A stretch of DNA of 64,000 nt, taken from NCBI GenBank assembly GCA_019918135.1, contig WBZZ01002818.1:62001-126000 (forward strand), given 5' to 3'. Origin of the DNA: Paulinella micropora. Its lineage: Eukaryota; Cercozoa; Imbricatea; Euglyphida; Paulinellidae. The notes beneath the pieces were generated by a model, which ran no database searches, was not told the DNA's origin, and was given only the letters and a program-made list of their open reading frames with translations. The translations under genes were made by a program, and so were the position numbers. Below are positions 52,425 through 62,102 of this stretch, one piece after another. Position 1 is the stretch's first letter. Each line of letters begins with the position of its first letter.

Positions 52425-53180
52425 CCGGGTATGATACCGGTATGGGGGGGGGTATGGGCCATACCGGGGGTATGAGGGGGGGTATGGGAGGGGGGGGTAT
52501 GGAGGGGGTATGGAGGGTATGGAGGGGGTATGATGGGCCATACCCCCCCAAAAAGGGGGGGGGGTATGGATTTTGGATTTAGAGAATTTTCATATCATAT
52601 GGGGTATGGGGTATGGGGTGTGGGGTATGGGGTATGGAGGGTATGGAAGGTACCGGTATGGGGTATGGGGTATGGGGTATGAGGTATGGGGTATGGGGTA
52701 TGTATGGGGTATGGGGTATGGGGTATGGGGTATGGGGTATGGTGTATGGGGTATGGGGTATGGGGTATGGGGTATGGGGTATGGAGTATGGGGTATGGGG
52801 TATGGGGTATGGGGTATAAATATGAGGTATGGGGTATGGGGTATGGGGAATGGGGTATGGGGTATACATGGGGTATGGGGTATGCGATATGAGGTATGGG
52901 GTATGTGATATGAGGTATGGGGTATGGGGTATGGGGTATGGGGTATGGGGTATGGAGTATGGGGTATGGGGTATGGGGTATGGAGTATGGGGTATGGGTA
53001 TGGGGTATGGGGTATGGGGTATGGGGTATGGGGTATGGGGTATGGGGTATGGGGTATGGGGTATGGGGTATGGGGTATGGTGTATGGGGTATGGGGTATG
53101 AGGTATGGGATATGGGGTATGGGGTATGGGGTATGGGGTATGGGGTATGAGGTATGGGGTATGGGGTATGGGGTATGAGG
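52425..53180 (+). repeat. (TATGGGG)n heptanucleotide satellite
   Basis: Starts with CCATACCGG/CCGGTATGG palindromic pieces and poly-G, then about 600 bp of GGTATGG heptamers with occasional GAGTATG, GTGTATG or GATATGA variants. Confidence 0.95.
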
Positions 53181-53186
53181 TATGAA

Positions 53187-53512
53187 ATATAAATAATATT
53201 AGTAGTAGCTTGTTTAAGATATTTATTAATATAATATTTTTGAATCATAAAACTAGTGATGAAGCTTAGAAATTAAAGAAAGTGATATTGCTTTACACTA
53301 GTCACTATGACATTCGCACTACTTACCATTACTTGTAGTCGCAATACATACTCACTGCCTACTTGAAGTATGCATGAAATAATATTAATACTAGCTTGTT
53401 CAACATATTTATAATGTTTTTAAAACATAAAACAAGTGAGAAAGCTTAGAAATCAAAGAAAATAACACTGTTTTACACTAGTGACTATGATATTCATACT
53501 ACTTGCCACTCA
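53187..53512. repeat. two diverged tandem copies of a roughly 160-bp AT-rich unit
   Basis: Both units contain TAGCTTGTT...ATATTTAT, AAGCTTAGAAAT and TTTTACACTAGTxACTATGA. They lie just beyond the transposase stop and resemble subterminal repeats of a DNA transposon. Confidence 0.65.
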
Positions 53513-53515
53513 GTT

Positions 53516-54009
53516 TTAATCGGTAATTGTATTAATTAAATAATAAATATTACTTAAAGATTTTTTTGGTCTTTCAAGTTCAGAAATGTTCTGAAATCTA
53601 TCTAATAAATCATTACCTAGTTCAACAAAACCTGCTTGCGCTCGTGAATTAGCATTCATTGAAACTACAGCAGCAAGATTTGCAGTAGGATTAGACTTGC
53701 TGTGTATTTTGCGCACCTGCCCTCCCATAGCATGTTCACCAGGCATAGTCCATATATTTCTACAACTACCTATCTCTTTCATATCTTGAACAATATGTTC
53801 CATATGATGAAAAACAAATGTATGATCACATTCAGGTAAGTGCTCAAGTACTAGTTTTCTGACTTCTCGTTCTTTCTCTATCAAGTCATCTACATACTTT
53901 CCTGTAATGATAACTGAACCTTCGCTCCCAAACTTGCTGTCAGGATCAATATCACCAAATAGTTGTCCAAACGCTTCCCAGGTTCTATACGGCCCATCCG
54001 CCAAACGAC
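53516..54009 (-). CDS. transposase last exon
   Basis: Begins after TTTTTACAG. LADGPYRTWEAFGQLFGDID, then VLEHLPECDHTFVFHHMEHI and WTMPGEHAMGGQVRKIH fit the family's C-terminal LPxxxxxFxxHxxxH and W-x-x-P-x-E-x-x-x-G signature. Stop at 53516. Confidence 0.6.
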
Positions 54010-54372
54010 CTGTAAAAATAAAAGAAACACATTTTAGATTTATAAAATATATATTAATAATATTATAATTATAAAAACTAAAGCAAACTTACGCAAAAAT
54101 TAAACATTATAAGTACGTGCCATACCCGTATCAGTAACATCCATACCCTTACCAGCCATACCCGTATAGGGGGGGGGGGGGGGAATGAGCTATATGAAGA
54201 TATGAAATATGCGATATGGAAATAGGGGACACAGTTGAAATTCAAGATAAATAGATGATGTGATGTGAATAATTAGCAAGCTACATGTATGGTATCGGTT
54301 AGGGGGGGGGGGGAGGGGGATGGACAATACTGGTATAGGGGGGGGGGAGAAGGATAGTATTGGTATTTTTAC

Positions 54373-54766
54373 CTATTTCCTTCGCGTCTTTGTAGCAATT
54401 AACTGCGTACTTCAAGCATTCATGCATTGTAAGCCTTGATCCAGTACTGTCTTTGCTGCCCATAGGAACAGCAGTAGTGGAGTAACCAGAAAATGAACAA
54501 AACCTCAAAAAACTTGCATCCATTCTTCTCCAATACTTACTATCTATCTGAAACAACTTTTGCTTTCTCCTATATTCTAACTTTACTTCTTTTTCTCTCA
54601 AATACTTTTCTTTTCTTTTTTCTTCTTTCTTGATCTCACCTTGTGTTCTAGGATTATTTTTACAAGGCTTAAAAGTCTTGATTTCAATTTTTCTCTGACC
54701 TTTAAACAACTTAATAATAAAACGAAGCACTACGCCGTATCCTAAACTATGAGCAGATACCTGCAT
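54373..54766 (-). CDS. transposase exon 4
   Basis: VMQVSAHSLGYG corresponds to the DxMHxxxLG motif of tnp2 transposases. Then a Lys/Glu-rich stretch and DSTGSRLTMHECLKYAVNCY. Ends GGAAATAG|GTAAAA. One-base frame difference from exon 3 near 54.76 kb. Confidence 0.55.
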
Positions 54767-55290
54767 TACATCTACTTATAACGTATCTATCTAATAAAAG
54801 AAGTGGACTTTTTTTAGAAAACCCTTCCACTGCTTCGCCTCTAATGTCTGCTGCATTTCCGTAAAATTCGTAATCGAGATAAGTTTTTCTCGCGAACGCT
54901 GCATCATCAGAAAGCCAACTTATACGTTTTTTATCTCCTTCTATTTTCTTACCTTTACGCCAGCAGTAATTACATCCTAATTCGCTTTTCTGATTATTGT
55001 GGCACATGATATCAAACATAGCAGGAGAATCTGCACATATTGAAAACACCAACACCAATAACTCTACTAACTCAGTAAAAGTATCCTCACACCAGGGCCA
55101 AGCATTTGAAGTTTTTTTCCCGTATGGCAAGAGAAATCTAGAATTTCTGTGTTTCAGTTTTTGTTGCGATCTTTTGTTCAAAGTCCATGATTCGACCTGT
55201 ACATAATGTCTGAGATTTCTTCCTTGCTCCTTTCCCTTTTTGAATTGGAGAAGCATCCCATGACCAACATAAAGAAAGCCACTTCTTCAC
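54747..55290 (-). CDS. transposase exon 3, central part
   Basis: Contains NSRFLLPYGKKTSNAWPWCE, then ADSPAMFDIMCHNNQKSELGCNYCW-type sequence: the tnp2 signature D-x-PA followed by a GC-x-YC zinc pair, and GFSKKSPLLLL. The frame of the 5' part (WSWDASPIQKGKG) differs from that of the rest, so a frame change is likely near 55.2 kb. Confidence 0.55.
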
Positions 55291-55350
55291 ATCCTATTGG
55301 GAACAAAAATGTTAAGTCAATTCAAACATGATTTAATGAAAACACTGTAC

Positions 55351-55560
55351 CTCCAGAGGTATGGATTTTAGATAATCTTCATATCGCGGACAGTTAATAG
55401 CGTCGCCAATGCTATCCAAAGGTCTATCTCTTATAGAGACATAGCCCTCACTTTGGATTTCCCTTGCTTTCTTGTAATCACGTTCTTTAGCTTCTTTCAG
55501 CAATGCACTTCGCGAGGGATGAGCACGTAGTCCCGCAAGCCATTCCGGAATGCTATCAAC
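55351..55560 (-). CDS. transposase exon 2
   Basis: Reads VDSIPEWLAGLRAHPSRSAL, then SIGDAINCPRYEDYLKSIPLE, ending CTCTGGAG|GTACAG. It matches the position of the segment between the N-terminal and catalytic parts in this family. The acceptor is uncertain. Confidence 0.5.
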
Positions 55561-55599
55561 ATGTCAGACATACAAAGTACATGTGAATATGAAATGTGG

Positions 55600-55800
55600 T
55601 TAATTCCAGAAATTACGACACCCGTACGGGTATGGTCCATACCCGTATGGGGATCCCCATACGGGTATGGGCCATACCCGCGGATCCCCATACGGGTATG
55701 GGCCATACGTATGGGGATCCTCATACGGGTATAGCCCATACCCGTATGGGGATCCCCATATGGGTATGGCCCATACCCCCCCCCCATGAGCGAGGAATGT
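55600..55800. repeat. cluster of CCATACCCGTATGG-type palindromes
   Basis: At least six nested copies joined by GGATCCCCATACGGGTATGG. Related palindromes occur at 52430, 54120-54170, 55890-55950, 56103, 56815 and 57225. Confidence 0.8.
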
Positions 55801-55921
55801 AAGCCACATACATACGGTGATGATCAGTAAAGCAAAGCATAATATGAAACAATAAGTACAAATCAATTGCAAGATCATATGTAATCCATTTCCCATACGA
55901 GGGTATGGTCCATAATAAGTA

Positions 55922-56262
55922 CAACTACCGATCGCCATACCGGTATGGTCCATACCCGTGTGGGAATCCTGAAAAAATTACTGCTGCGGATAGATCATTA
56001 TCAGCGAAGAAAAAAAAAAGATAATCGGTCAAAATTAGGGAAGCTAAGAATGTGAAAAAATGTTATTTTCCTTAATCTTCGCCTTAACAACTACCGATCC
56101 GCATACCGGTATGGTCCATACCTGTATGGGAATCCTGAAAAAATTACTGCTGAGGATTGTAGATCATTATCAGCGAAGAAAAAATAAAGATAATAGGTCA
56201 AAATTAGGGAAGCTAAGAATGTAACAATCTTATCTTCCTTAATCTTCGCCTTAACAACTATC
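55922..56262. repeat. tandem duplication of a roughly 169-bp unit
   Basis: Two copies running CAACTACCGATC, CCATACCGGTATGG, TCCTGAAAAAATTACTGCTG, GATCATTATCAGCGAAG and CTTAATCTTCGCCTTAACAA. Confidence 0.85.
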
Positions 56263-56280
56263 GAAGGTACAAGACGTTAC

Positions 56281-56782
56281 CTGCGATGAAAAAATGTCAG
56301 TGCATCGTTCCTGGGTCGTCTACACGATTTGCATTCCTTGCGGTCACTCCGATCTCTCCAGAAAAGCCCCTCGTTGCACTGGTTTCTGCAAACTTGCAGC
56401 TTGACGAAGCCATCGCACTGTGACACCGATCTGATATCACCGACAAGGGTCGTAAACGCTGGCCACTGCAATCCAGTAGGACAAAGCAGAATACCCAAAA
56501 CGTCCCAGACATTCTCCGTCGCTGCCTTCGACACCGCAGGGTGCTTTTCTTTCCATCGCATCACCAGTTCAAAAGCTTCGGCGACAGAGACTCCATCGTG
56601 CTCCGTGATAGCGCGGCCAATAAGTATTGATAAACGTTGATATGGCTCATGTTCCGCACGTGGTTCACCGCCACCGTGTAGAAACGTAGCTATTCTTGCT
56701 TGCGCTTTCTGTCGCGCAGCCCGCCGCTTACGTGACTGTCTGCGCTTGAACCGCTTCTTGTACTTGCGATAAAGTTCAGCAT
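56281..56782 (-). CDS. transposase exon, N-terminal part
   Basis: Bounded by GTTTGCAG|ATGC and CATCGCAG|GTAACG. Encodes a very basic start (RKYKKRFKRRQSRKRRAARQ) and WDVLGILLCPTGLQWP, then a cysteine-bearing zinc-type segment (CRNQCNEGLFWRDRSDRKEC) as found at the N-terminus of tnp2-family transposases. Confidence 0.6.
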
Positions 56783-56790
56783 CTGCAAAC

Positions 56791-57540
56791 CAGATGCAGC
56801 CACATGCATAACCCCCCCATACCGGTATCGCCCATCCCCCCCCCCCCTCCCCCGATCTATAATAGTAACAAAATGTCCCCCCCCCCCCCCAGGGGACTCA
56901 AGCTCTCGCCAATTCGGTTGGTGCTGCCCAACTGGACGGGCAGCACCCAGACAAAGTGATCTTGATGGGGTTGCGACTGGCATCCTGACCATTCGGGAAG
57001 GCCTGGTCAACACGGGGCACCTTATACATTCAACGATCCGGCTATGTGCGACCCGAATTATCGAGCCTTGCCCATGAGTCGGCGGTGTAGAAGATGTTAT
57101 CCTTCGGAGCAGCTCCAATTTACCCCAAGTACAGGAATAGAATCGCAACCAGCAAAAAGACCACTTGCAAAAATTGGCTTGTGTTGCTGGTTTGAGATGC
57201 AATCAATCAATCCCCGTATAACATACCCGTATTGCCCATACCCCCCCCCCCCTGCCTGTAACCCTCTATCTGATTCACAAAAGATTCGGGACGAACCGTC
57301 CGAGCTGTCGTTGGAATCGCTAGAGAAATCCTTGGAACCATCTGCATGTAGACAACCAAAACGTACAACACTCTTGCTCCCTGTTCTTAGATCAATACCT
57401 TTTTTTGGGTACTGGCAGACTAAAAGGAAGCCGACGTAGGAACCAGGCGAATTGTAGCGCAGTGGTGGTATTCTGACAGCTCCACGCCGTTGGCCTTAAG
57501 CTCTGCCACAGGTACTTGGTATATCCGCCGGAGCACTAGT
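56791..57540. other. region without a clear gene
   Basis: G/C runs and CCATAC palindromes. A possible short upstream transposase exon on the minus strand (57244-57439, Ser/Asp-rich SDSNDSSDGSSRIFCESD) cannot be confirmed. The return to virus-like composition begins near 57.5 kb. Confidence 0.4.
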
Positions 57541-57909
57541 TCACGCACCAAGCAGACAAGTCGGGCGGTCTAGAAGCGCAGCGCATTTGTGTCCGTCTCG
57601 ATTGCGCGGTAGGCTTCCTGCGCCCAACACGAAGGCGCTGCCGCGCAGCACACCCGCAGGCTCGCGACTCAGCTCCAACCGCAACCAGCCGTCGGCCCCA
57701 TGCCTGTCACGAGTCAGGTCGACCCAAAGTTCCTGGCGCCGCCCCGCTCCTAAACTCTGGGGTCGAGCGAGCTCCCCTGCGTGCGACCGAGGCTGCTTGC
57801 GGGCAGCACGGCCCGACTGTGGCGGTGGAAGCAATTGGAAAGAGGGAGGGAAGAGGAACAAAAAATAGGGGGAGAGCGCCCCTTTCTCCCTAGCGCCCCC
57901 CCCCCCCAC
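57541..57909 (-). CDS. unknown ORF, possible gene remnant
   Basis: Coding-like composition in the second half (ELWVDLTRDRHGADGWLRLE, then REPAGVLRGSAFVLGAGSLP). The first part is G-rich spacer read as protein. No family recognised. Its context, next to an AT-rich module and a C-run, is like that of the ORF remnant at 7.4-7.8 kb. Confidence 0.4.
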   Translation of the reverse strand: MGGGGAREKGALSPYFLFLFPPSFQLLPPPQSGRAARKQPRSHAGELARPQSLGAGRRQELWVDLTRDRHGADGWLRLELSREPAGVLRGSAFVLGAGSLPRNRDGHKCAALLDRPTCLLGA

Positions 57910-57933
57910 CCTCCTCTTTCCCGCTCCCTCTCC

Positions 57934-58003
57934 TAGTTTTCAGTGTGTCAAGTGTAAGACTTAGTCGAGGTTTTATAAAAAAGTTATACAAATTATTGGC
58001 GCG
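57934..58003 (+). repeat. AT-rich intergenic module
   Basis: AGTTTTCAGTGTGTCAAGTG, TAGTCGAGGTTTTATAAAAA, ending ATTATTGGCGCGC. Upstream of the leftward ORF ending at 57909. Confidence 0.6.
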
Positions 58004-58310
58004 CTCCTCCCAGCCCCTGCCCTCTCCTTCCCTCTCCAGCTCCCTATTCTCAGACGGTAGCGAAGGGAGGGGGTGCCCCCCCCCCCATTTTTTCTTCTTC
58101 CCTTCACTTGAGCCCCCTGAGCCCGGGGGGCTCAAAGAGCAGGGGACGGGGGAGGGGAAGGGCGCAGAAGCTACAAAAATAAATAAATACATGAAACGCC
58201 TCCACTAAGCCCCCCCCCCCCCCTTCCCCCATCCCTGTCCAAGTTCTCAGACGTGGGGACTAAGCACAGGGTCGTGCCTCTCCCCCCTCACCCTTTTCCC
58301 CTTCCTCACC

Positions 58311-58380
58311 TAGTTCTCAGTGCCAAGTGTAGGACTTTGTCGAGCTTTTATTAAAAAAAATCGCACATTCTTGGCGCCCC
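58311..58380 (+). repeat. AT-rich intergenic module
   Basis: TAGTTCTCAGTGCCAAGTGT, CGAGCTTTTATTAAAAAAAA, CACATTCTTGGCGCCCC. Confidence 0.6.
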
Positions 58381-59586
58381 TCTCCCCCCCCCCCCCCCCC
58401 TCTCCCTTTCCTCTCCCGCTCCCTGTTCTCGGTGTCAATATTAAAACATTGTCAGGGATTTTTTTTTATTAATCTTTGTCAAGGATTTTTTTCAATTTTT
58501 TTGTTGTTCATTCTTAGCGCCCCCCACCCCTTCCCCTTACCACTCCCGCTCCCGATCCACAGAGGGGGGGGGGGGGGGCAGCCTTTGCTAAAAACCCCGG
58601 GAAGTACTGCCTTTTGTGGCCGTACACAAAAACCTGTTGACAAAAGTTTTTGCTACCATCCAATGAGGGAAAAGAGGAGAGGGAGGGGGGGGGGGGCGGG
58701 AAGGGAAGGGGAGGGGGCGCCAAGAATGTGTGAATCTTTTTATTAAAGCTCGACAAGGCATTACACTTGACACCTGCAACGGCACCCTCAGGCTGCCGCA
58801 GCATTCGGCCCACGTCATATTATTAAAAGCCTGTGTTAGAACCCTAGCCGGCACCGTCTGTGCTCTGATCGCACGCCAAAAGAGTGCGAAAAAGAATGCG
58901 CTGAATTAAAGGTCGACGGTCTTACACTTAAGGTCACTGAAAACTAGGAGCGGGGCCTCGTGCTCCAGCACGACCCTGAGGCGAATGAATGGGCGGTGGT
59001 CAATGTGCTAGGAGGACAAAGGCCGCACTACCCCGACTGCGTCCTGTAAGAAGAGAAAGGGGGGAAGAAGGGGGGCGGGATGTGCTTGCCCCCGTAACCC
59101 CTCACTGTCTGAGAATCGGAAGCGGAAGCGGGAGAGGGAGGGCAGGGGCGCGCTAAGAAATGTACAACAAAAAAATTAAAAAAATCCGTGACAAAGTTGT
59201 AATCTTGGCACTGAAAACTAAGAGAGGAAGGGGCCGGGGGGGATTAGTGGAGGCGTTGCATGTATTTATTTTTGTTTGTAGCTTCTGCGCCATTCACCCT
59301 TCCCCCTTCCCCTCCCCTGCTCCTTGAGCCCCCTGGGCTCAGAGGAGAGAGGAAGAGGCAGGGGGCGCCAAGAAAGTGCAAGAAAAGTTTTTTTTAATTA
59401 AAACTCGACAATGTCGGGAGTGGCAGTGGGAAGGGGTTCAGCAGGGGCGCGCCAAGAAAATGTAATTTACGCTGAATTAAAGCTCGACAAAGTCTTACAC
59501 TTGACACTTGCAACGGCACCCTCAAGCTGCCGCAGCATCCGGCCCACTCGACTGTCGTACACGTTGGCACTGAAAACTAGGAGCGG

Positions 59587-59711
59587 AGCACCGTGCTCCA
59601 GCGCGACCTTGAGGCGAATGGATGGGCGGTGGTCAATGTGCTAGGAGGACAAAGGCCTCACTTACCCCGACGGCGTCCCGTCCGTGCCATAGCTCGGCCA
59701 CCGTGTGCAAG
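59587..59711 (+). repeat. exon-like unit
   Basis: Copy ending GTGCAAG|GTCAGAAAAATATG, followed by the conserved CAACAACAAAGG box. Confidence 0.5.
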
Positions 59712-60145
59712 GTCAGAAAAATATGAAAATAGGAAAGAATTTTTTTTGCCCAACAACAAAGGGAAAAGACGGGAGAAAGAGGAAGGGGGGAAGAGGAAGG
59801 GGGGAAGAAGGGGGCCGGATGTGCTTCCCCCCCGGTCCCTTCTCACTGTCTGAGAATCGGGGGCGCGAGCCGGAGAAGGGGGGGCAGGGGCGCGCTAGGA
59901 AATGTACAAAAAAAAAATTAAAAAGATCCCTGACAAAGTCTTAATCTTGGCACTGAGAACCAAGAGATGGGAGGGAAAGGGAAAGGACAGGGGGAGTGGG
60001 GCGCCAAGAAAGTGCAAGAAAAGTCTTTTTGAATTAAAATTCGACAAAGTCTTACACTTGACACTGAGAATTAGGAGATGGAGAGAATTGACGCTGAATT
60101 AAAGCTCGACGGTCGTACACTTGGGCACTGAAAACTAGGAGCGTA

Positions 60146-60268
60146 GCACCGTGCTCCAGCACGACCCTGCGGCGGATGGATGGGCGGTGGTCAATGTGCC
60201 AGGAGGACAAGGGCCTCACTACCCCAACGGCGTCCCGCCCGTGCCATGGCTCGACCACCGTGCGCAAG
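60146..60268 (+). repeat. exon-like unit, well preserved
   Basis: Open through LQHDPAADGWAVVNVPGGQG, edge CGCAAG|GTCAG kept. Confidence 0.5.
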
Positions 60269-60820
60269 GTCAGAAAAATATGAAAAGAGGAAAAAACAAT
60301 TTTTTGCCCGACAACAAAGGGAACAGACAGGGGAAGGGAAGGGAGGGAGGGGAAAAGAAGGGGGCGGGATGTGCTTCTCCCCGCCCCCCCCGCCCCCCCC
60401 CCCCCCCCCTCACTGTCTGAGAATCGGGAGGGAAGGGGGAAAGGCGCCCGGCATAGGGGGGGGGGGGGTTAGTGGAGGCGTTGCATGTATTTATTTTGTT
60501 TGTAGCTTCTGCGCCATTCACCCTCCCCCCTTCCCCTCCCCTGCTCCTTGAGCCCCCTTGGCTCAGGGGAGAGAGGAAGAGGCAGGGGGCGCCAAGGAAG
60601 TGTAAGAAAAGTTTTTTTTAAATTAAAACTCGACAAGGCATTACTCTTGACACTTGCAACGGCACCCTCAGGCCCACGTCATGTTATTAAAAGCCTATGT
60701 TATAACCCTGGCCGGCACCGTCTGTGCTCTGTTTGCGTGCCAAGAGAGTGCGAAAAAGAATACGCTTGAATTAAAGCTCGACGGTCTTACGTTTGGGGGC
60801 ACTGGGGACTAGGAGCGGAG

Positions 60821-60945
60821 CGCCGTGCTCCAGTACGACCCTGTGGCGGATGGATGGGCGGTGGTCAATGTGCTAGGAGGACAAGAGCCTCACTACCCCG
60901 ACGGCGTCCTGTCTGTGCCATGGCTCGGCCATCATCGTGCGCAAG
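60821..60945 (+). repeat. exon-like unit directly upstream of the HNH gene
   Basis: Reads LQYDPVADGWAVVNVLGGQE and stays in frame, without a stop, into the HNH coding sequence about 120 bp further on. It could therefore be a translated N-terminal extension. Confidence 0.5.
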
Positions 60946-61067
60946 GTCAGAAAAATATGAAAAGAGGGAAAAAAAAAATTGGTCCGACAACAAAGGAAAC
61001 AGACGGGGGAAAGAAAACGCAAGAGCAGCCAAACCAATCCGCGCCCCCAAAAGGCACTGCCCGCGAC

Positions 61068-61655
61068 ATGGCTGTGCGTAAGCCCAAGCGTTGCAAGATA
61101 AACAAGGCCTTACGCGCTGAAGCAAAAGACAAGGCAGAGCAAGAGGTTGTGCTACCCCTGGACATGCACAACCTAAATAGGTGGGAAGAAGAAAATATAT
61201 CAAATCCATTAGGGAGACGCGTCTTGCGGAAAATCTTGGCAAAGATGAAATCGCTTTACAAGCGCTCGGATGTAAGGGTAGCACCGCTTTACTTAGGTTT
61301 TGTCGAGCCACTCAAAAATACCAAACGCTTCATGTCGCGCGGTCAGGTTCGGAGTTGGATAAAGAAAAACAGAAAGAACCCTTTGCTGTGCGATTATTTC
61401 GATGACAAGGGCCGCCGCAAGCTTGCCTGGCATGTTGATCACATCATCCCCGTGTCTGTCGCTGGGGTAGACCACCCGCGCAACTACGCCATCATGCCTC
61501 GAGTCTTCAATACCAAATTTGGCGGGTGGTGGTGCGCAGCCAAGGCTCAGTATATCACCGTGACTGCGGCACGTCTCGCCTTGTTATTTGCACAGTACGT
61601 GCGCAAAAAATGTTCAACGAGATGTAAGTCTCTGGATGACTTAGAAATGTGGTAA
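61068..61655 (+). CDS. HNH-type nuclease
   Basis: 195 aa from ATG at 61068 (MAVRKPKRCKINKALRAEAK). The basic, helical N-terminal half would suit DNA contact. The HNH core is WHVDHIIPVSVAGVDHPRNY with H122, D124 and H125, then N139, followed by MPRVFNTKFGGWW with N148. The metal-binding pattern D-H..N..N is that of HNH endonucleases found in protists and large DNA viruses, many of which are mobile. No CxxC zinc pairs frame the core. The frame continues upstream into an exon-like unit (to 60825), so a longer protein is possible. TTTAATAAAAGCTCG at 61793 is a good poly(A) signal. Confidence 0.72.
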   Translation: MAVRKPKRCKINKALRAEAKDKAEQEVVLPLDMHNLNRWEEENISNPLGRRVLRKILAKMKSLYKRSDVRVAPLYLGFVEPLKNTKRFMSRGQVRSWIKKNRKNPLLCDYFDDKGRRKLAWHVDHIIPVSVAGVDHPRNYAIMPRVFNTKFGGWWCAAKAQYITVTAARLALLFAQYVRKKCSTRCKSLDDLEMW

Positions 61656-62102
61656 AAAGTTTGCTAAGGGTTCTTTTCGTTTTCCAGATAATACTTAGCT
61701 CCAGGCGGCATCACGAAGGTCCCTCAGCCCGCTTGCGCGGGGTAGAAAGGAAGGGAGGAAGGGGGGGGGAGGGAGGCCAAGATAACAACTACTTTAATAA
61801 AAGCTCGCAGAAAAGACAATCAAGAAAGCACCGCCTTTTTGGTCGTATCGCATAACCAAAGAAAAGAATGAGAACTACGAGAACATTAGATTTCAATATT
61901 GATTCTGGGAGTAAAACCCAGAATAAATGATCGGGAGAGGGACAGAAAAGGGGAAGGGAAAGGGAAAAGGGAAGGGGAGGGTTTCCCAATGTGGAGGGAC
62001 AGAAATTTTTCCCTCTCTTCTATTCTTTCTCCCCTTCCCTCCACTCATCAAGAAAACCTCTTTAATCATAAATAAACATTAAGAAGAATCGACCAAAGTA
62101 AC
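61656..62102. other. spacer with poly(A) signal and upstream region
   Basis: AATAAAAGCTCG near 61796, a purine tract GGGAAGGGAAAGGG at 61940-61980 and an A/T-rich leader (ATAAATAAACATTAAG) just before the ATG at 62103. No gene. Confidence 0.55.

Larger units (their letters stand above)
41100..52475 (+). mobile_element. fossil Ty1/copia-type LTR retrotransposon, interrupted
   Basis: Parts in order: a leader that may hold the 5' LTR end (no TG..CA boundary or primer site could be fixed), a gag region from 41782 to about 43455, a 6.4-kb inserted foldback element, the continuing gag/linker region to about 51240, a protease region and the pre-integrase segment to about 52400. Integrase, reverse transcriptase, RNase H and a 3' LTR are not seen, and the element gives way to a TATGGGG satellite. 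It is broken, with roughly half a dozen breaks besides the insertion. With no LTR pair, age cannot be estimated. It looks old and non-functional. Confidence 0.65.
53516..56790 (-). mobile_element. CACTA/EnSpm-like (tnp2-family) DNA transposon body
   Basis: Minus-strand exons separated by GT-AG introns encode successive parts of a tnp2-type transposase. The introns carry many CCATACCGGTATGG-like palindromes. CACTA-type termini are not fixed, although CACTAGTxACTATGA repeats flank the 3' side. Coding frames change at least once between the central exons, so this copy is probably inactive. Confidence 0.6.
58010..60980. repeat. mosaic repeat field, right part
   Basis: Same blocks as in the left field: AT-rich modules (58311-58380, 58435-58540, 60588-60680), hairpins (58118, 59325, 60549), and exon-like units at 58948-59047, 59587-59711, 60146-60268 and 60821-60945. 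No other gene. Confidence 0.75.

Noticed and set aside
52573-53178. VWGMGYG / PIPHTPY repeat proteins
   Set aside because: The TATGGGG heptamer gives the same peptide in every frame. It is a satellite.
56930-57060. Possible tRNA or small RNA
   Set aside because: A GGTGCTGCCC..GGGCAGCACC stem is present, but no cloverleaf, T-loop or anticodon arm can be drawn.
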